From: an uncultured Clostridia bacterium
Lineage (GTDB): Bacteria > Bacillota > Clostridia > Christensenellales > UBA1242
Direction: 5' to 3'
NCBI GenBank assembly: GCA_947089305.1
Contig: CAMUJQ010000042.1
Span: forward strand, 1 to 9,215
Length of the DNA: 9,215 nucleotides
Shown here: positions 8,001 through 9,215 of the stretch, piece after piece
How positions within the stretch are numbered: the first letter of the stretch is position 1
Layout: every line of letters starts with the position of its first letter
Position numbers and translations under genes: made by a program
Notes under the pieces: model-generated
Seen by the model: only the letters and a program-made list of their open reading frames with translations
What the model was told of the DNA's origin: nothing
Databases searched by the model: none

Positions 8001-9215
8001 TCTGTATTTTGCACACTGCCAGCATTAAAATGAATTGTCATTTCTACAGGGCCACGATAAATTGCTTTTATTATTATTTCTTTACTATCTAACTCAGTAA
8101 ATATATCTTTTAAATCATTTACTGAAAATATATCTCTAGTATACTCTTTTTGCGAACCAACTTTAATGCCGTTTCCTTCTAAACTTGTTCTAACGCTAGT
8201 TGAAAATGATTTAACCTCCCAATGATCAAAATATTTCCCTTCTGCTGGTTTTGCTTCTAAAAATTGTGTATAGTCTACTGTGGTTAAATAATTTTCATTA
8301 CCCTTATCACTGTTGTCTTCTCTTATTGCATTTACACTTTCTTTTGTTATTCCATAATATGTTTTTTGCACATAATTATTTATAATTCCAGCTTCAGCTG
8401 TTACGCCACTTTTTAATGTTACGTCTTCTCCAACTTCATATTTTATTGTAACTTCATCTGGCAATCTGTTTATTGTATATTCTAATTCTGTTTCTTCATC
8501 TTCATCTAAATTAATATCAATTTTTATTTTTCCGTCTGTTTCATCTACATTTAGTCTATCTTCATCCCTTCCTAAAGCTCCATCATAAATATTAATTTGA
8601 TTAGCCTCTGTAGATATCCCATCTTTTCTTGTTAACACAACACCAAGTATTTTACTATAATTTGTTCTAGATTTTAATAGTTTTGTGTCTATTTCAATTC
8701 TACTATTATATGTAACTTTTGCGCCATTGATATAGTCATATGAATTTTTTTCTTCATTAATTGATGAAATTATTTTAATTGCATCAACATCAGATTCTTC
8801 AATGTCACTAATTTTTATAATATACTCTTTTTCTTCCCAAATTGCTGACAATGTTATTTTTTTGCTAACATTAATTTCTTCATTAATTAATTGACTTCCT
8901 ATCTCAAGTTTTCCAGCTTTTCCAACCTCAAATTCTCTGCCATCGCCATAAGTTATTTTCCAACCAGTTAATTTATAGCCTTTCTTATTAGTTGTTACTA
9001 AATGTGTTTCTAAATTATATTCGGCTCCAAAAGTTGGAGTTACATTTCCACTTATTGTTCCTAATGTTCCACCTAAATTATATTCAATATTAAATCTCTT
9101 TGGTTCCCATATTGCATATAAAGTTGTTAATGAAGTTATCTCTGTTGTTGATCCAGCAAAAATTTGACTCACATCATTCTTCTCATTGAAGGTGCTCCAA
9201 TACAAAAACTCGTAC
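2027..9215 (-). CDS. Giant surface protein: Flg_new (InlB B-type) stalk followed by BspA-type leucine-rich repeats, gene A; 5' end outside the window
   Basis: The frame is open from the right edge to TAA at 2027-2029 (at least 2395 residues). Residue numbers count from the TTG codon at 9205, which is probably not the start: the frame continues upstream as Y-E-F, the core of a cut Flg_new unit. Residues 1-1085 hold Flg_new-like repeats with cores at GYKLTGW (76-82), GKYFDHW (323-329), GYDFSGY (453-459), GYLFNGF (541-547), GYDFVGW (645-651), HFMGW (to 743), GYHIVGL (853-859), GYSFVGW (943-949) and HNFAGW (to 1040). Residues ~140-310 are not recognisable as repeats and are partly acidic. From ~1090 on there are LRR_5 units of the form IGxxAFxxCxxL plus a strand and P. 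The end (residues ~2362-2392) is a typical BspA-family cap with IYVPKALL and PWGTFL. There is no LPxTG motif and no C-terminal membrane segment. Known relatives are surface adhesins that bind host or bacterial proteins; the target here is unknown. Any anchor must lie in the missing N-terminus, as in gene B. Confidence 0.95.
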   Translation of the reverse strand, partial: YEFLYWSTFNEKNDVSQIFAGSTTEITSLTTLYAIWEPKRFNIEYNLGGTLGTISGNVTPTFGAEYNLETHLVTTNKKGYKLTGWKITYGDGREFEVGKAGKLEIGSQLINEEINVSKKITLSAIWEEKEYIIKISDIEESDVDAIKIISSINEEKNSYDYINGAKVTYNSRIEIDTKLLKSRTNYSKILGVVLTRKDGISTEANQINIYDGALGRDEDRLNVDETDGKIKIDINLDEDEETELEYTINRLPDEVTIKYEVGEDVTLKSGVTAEAGIINNYVQKTYYGITKESVNAIREDNSDKGNENYLTTVDYTQFLEAKPAEGKYFDHWEVKSFSTSVRTSLEGNGIKVGSQKEYTRDIFSVNDLKDIFTELDSKEIIIKAIYRGPVEMTIHFNAGSVQNTDNSYTSVKFNDGSTDKIEKIDITKYSDKDVVINEELIQLATGFGLTPPSIDGYDFSGYKLGSGESRIDHTSMNVDVEFYATAFYTAKSYNIQLIDRIEGNETRVLEGIITTGKNGGILDLSLNVGGLAYQEKDNFTSSNGYLFNGFSLTADGTAIQTIKLNSKDITDNTYNIQNDTITLYVVWQQSSENRITYWIKSSDDNGSTNPEWVDASGNEIKGDNYIQPITIHGASESFDVLPSPTRKGYDFVGWSDGENTYKKEENQQITINRDVNVILTAVWEAKIFTIKYNAADENVAEGSIQIPKTDVVIYDGEVYRVKPISELRLKDVEATDTAVAKHFMGWSLNSSTSTSEEESLQLTLNTINLNALLATNPNANEINLYPVYADYVYKYVTINYDSPEQANSWLGELSGSASQVYREEPFGGEVRTENIKLNLQNIINTLKGSGYTTRTGYHIVGLQYKNSAGEVTTLDQNSSVLTLNWQQEAPTFYVQWEKNTYTLNLYKNDGTNTVKSVYGIEYKSSFTIQSKLSTTEYDNLIAPNEGYSFVGWSTKANTNSKADIKQGTTTITQGTTDLHYYAIWKENAITINFNLGDSTVQGVAPASVKQVLTSDIAEAYTVWQNDGDEGEGFSRANHNFAGWQYSLNGSTYVITPGETISSNHLSQLISTGNSTHIHNESLNLTALWGFCGSTAEQESNWKNNTYVGTRPVVHVPLSVANSGNMIINSSVVTKITLPKGMTAIDRGSIRAAKLSSLVIPSTVVEIAEAAIGTVNLKTFAVRKNVGLGGNPIVYYDDLNIVSRAANTYLQEFVVEPGNASYQVKNGCLLNKAGTALFGVPQLFKNGTTNITSLDFSSSALGLNTVKTLEAYALNGVINLNTITIGDKIESIKDYVFSKLPNLNTLNLGSNVVLSSSSWHVIGEGVTSLRTITGGSSYLKAGNNNILYCDLLGQGNTNTILKIGNTTTSYTCTYNNTTIDKYAFEGCTSLRTLNFENITAGDTTKKLNFTSSMKETISYLNRVLENVIMDIELDEENHASLFKDFTALRSVNLTRSSVVPSSCFEACTRLTSIDLINSRAGNAVTIGASAFKNTAITNFKFNGSETIANEEGSKAFEGVNLTSIELLSNTASAVADAAIAQQNLETIKLSYESVGAESRNIIKNKAVTNLIISEGVIELAENAFDYTETRNQTATLTSVTLPSTLTKIGVETFFGCPNLANVTLTNGLTLLSAGMFDSCTALKAINIPNTITSLPNDVFFATGLESIRLPSSILTIGNNAFTECENLTTVELSSGLTTINNSAFQDCIKLNRISIPSTVTKVGRSAFYGCSSLSSLTFSTTGSNGGLIIEIMAFRDCTSLTSLTLTTRVGFLAQYAFMGCSNLSTLNIRGYVSSFSSNAFDGCSSLTSITCDSNIPETAFENLTSLKSVTINGVDSRATSVGDRAFSGCTNLENVTIGAGITSWGSTVFSNCSAIKTVSIDSNIPSSMFSGFTSITTVTIKSNVSTIGTSAFNGCTALYTLTLPTSGSISIGEKAFYNCSKIPTLNFTTAVKSIGISAFEGCSSAISGTFPGSATSIGSRAFYGLSSWSVDINLNSLLSSLGSYAFYNCSSLKGSLIIPSSLVNVPDYAFNRCTGLSGTFTLSRGVKTIGNYSFNSVSGFTGTLTIPSDVTSIGNYAFSDCSFSGSLTIPATVKTIGDYAFYRCSQFTGLTLNSGLQSIGSYAFAMCTKINTNVTFPSTLTSMGSYAFSTCSLKNLVFSGSSTTGLSEIPEGAFLNNSEINTIAISASIKKIGKRAFSNCRNLDALSFNNDITIGESAFTNCSSLYSVTFKAGNITLSPYCFQSCTSIETIYFYNEATVTEIPDYAFEGCSSLLYIENVSGSYSSYGIMNKITRVGDSAFANCNLGGDTWATRGSLWIESLVTYLGAGAFANNKNLTEVTMCSPTRVTIPASFSHPFSGCSALTTIYVPKALLSQYQASATPWGTFLKDKFVGQNL
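2030..2110 (-). other. C-terminal cap of the leucine-rich repeat domain
   Basis: The last ~27 residues (KALLSQYQ, then ATPWGTFLKDKFVG) resemble the short helical ending seen in many BspA-like proteins: a VP-x-x-L-x-x-Y segment followed by a W and a hydrophobic residue pair. It shows that the gene ends naturally rather than by a premature stop. No sorting signal, choline-binding repeat, or Por-type sorting domain follows. Confidence 0.7.
2111..5070 (-). repeat. Regular BspA-type leucine-rich repeat array (LRR_5, about 37 units) of gene A
   Basis: From YAFEGCTSL (C1383) to FSGCSAL near the end I count about 37 units of the form [IV]GxxAFxxCxxLxxLxLPxxVxx, mostly 22-24 residues (66-72 bases) long. 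The Cys of AFxxC is kept in most units. Some are short, with IPETAF or IPSSMF replacing the IGxxAF turn, and a few lack the Cys (AFKNTAI, AFENLTSL, AFYGLSSW, AFANNKNL). LRR_5 arrays form a curved solenoid that commonly serves as a protein-binding surface. Confidence 0.92.
5010..5950 (-). repeat. Irregular N-terminal part of the leucine-rich repeat domain of gene A
   Basis: Residues ~1086-1398 contain LRR-like strands (ITLPKGMTAI, LVIPSTVVEI) but few AFxxC helices. Two insertions of a kind known in BspA-family proteins are visible: one reads FVVEPGNASYQV then NGCLLNK and ends LFGVP; the other carries NNNILYCDLL and ILKIG. These are the 'expected-value' loops that interrupt LRR_5 arrays. The segment also bears the junction with the stalk, where WGFCGS carries the first cysteine (C1088). 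Confidence 0.7.
5951..9215 (-). repeat. Flg_new / InlB B-type repeat stalk of gene A
   Basis: About ten units can be counted from their G-Y-x-F-x-G-W cores and closing strands such as LYAIWE, LSAIWEE, LTAVWEA, FYVQWEK, YYAIWKE and LTALWG. Units after residue ~330 are longer (about 85-110 residues) than those in gene B and carry insertions rich in Ser, Thr, Asn and Gln. Several cores are degraded (GYKLG for GW at ~458, GF at ~547, GL at ~859). The array has no cysteine at all and ends at W1085. Confidence 0.85.

Noticed and set aside
9203..9205. TTG as a possible start codon of gene A
   Set aside because: The frame stays open upstream and the TTG sits in the middle of a repeat core; there is no Shine-Dalgarno sequence upstream within the window.
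1..9215. Mycoplasma-type genetic code (TGA read as Trp) suggested by the low G+C
   Set aside because: The tryptophans checked are TGG, both long frames contain no in-frame TGA, and gene A ends in TAA; the standard bacterial code explains everything.

Overview
The window is strongly AT-rich (about 30% G+C by eye). It holds parts of two very large genes, both on the minus strand, that encode repeat-built surface proteins. Reading in the direction of transcription (right to left), the first gene enters from beyond the right edge and stops at 2027. A gap of about 265 bases follows, holding a terminator, a promoter and a ribosome binding site. The second gene starts at 1763 and runs off the left edge. 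No tRNA, rRNA, mobile element or CRISPR array was seen.

The first gene (call it A) encodes a protein of at least 2395 residues. Its first ~1085 visible residues are a string of small beta-rich repeats of the InlB B-repeat / Flg_new (Listeria-Bacteroides repeat) type. From ~1090 to the end it is a BspA-type leucine-rich repeat (LRR_5) domain with at least 37 recognisable units, closed by a typical C-terminal cap. The second gene (B) encodes a lysine-rich start, one Gly/Ala-rich hydrophobic segment, and then seven complete Flg_new repeats plus the start of an eighth before the window ends.

The last ~136 visible residues of B align nearly collinearly with the first ~139 visible residues of A. 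The two genes therefore look like tandem paralogues, with the window showing the head of B and the body and tail of A. From this I infer that A has about 450 more residues beyond the right edge, starting with a similar membrane segment. I also infer that B continues beyond the left edge, possibly into its own leucine-rich repeat domain.

The organism is probably a low-G+C Bacillota-type bacterium, perhaps an uncultured gut or other host-associated anaerobe. The reasons are the strong AAAGGAGAG Shine-Dalgarno sequence, the AT-rich codons, the TTGTAG-17-TATAAT promoter, and the family pairing of Flg_new stalks with BspA repeats. Tryptophan is written TGG and no in-frame TGA is needed, so nothing points to a mycoplasma code. 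The lineage is an inference. Likely roles are adhesion or binding of host or microbial surface ligands, but no ligand can be read from the sequence.
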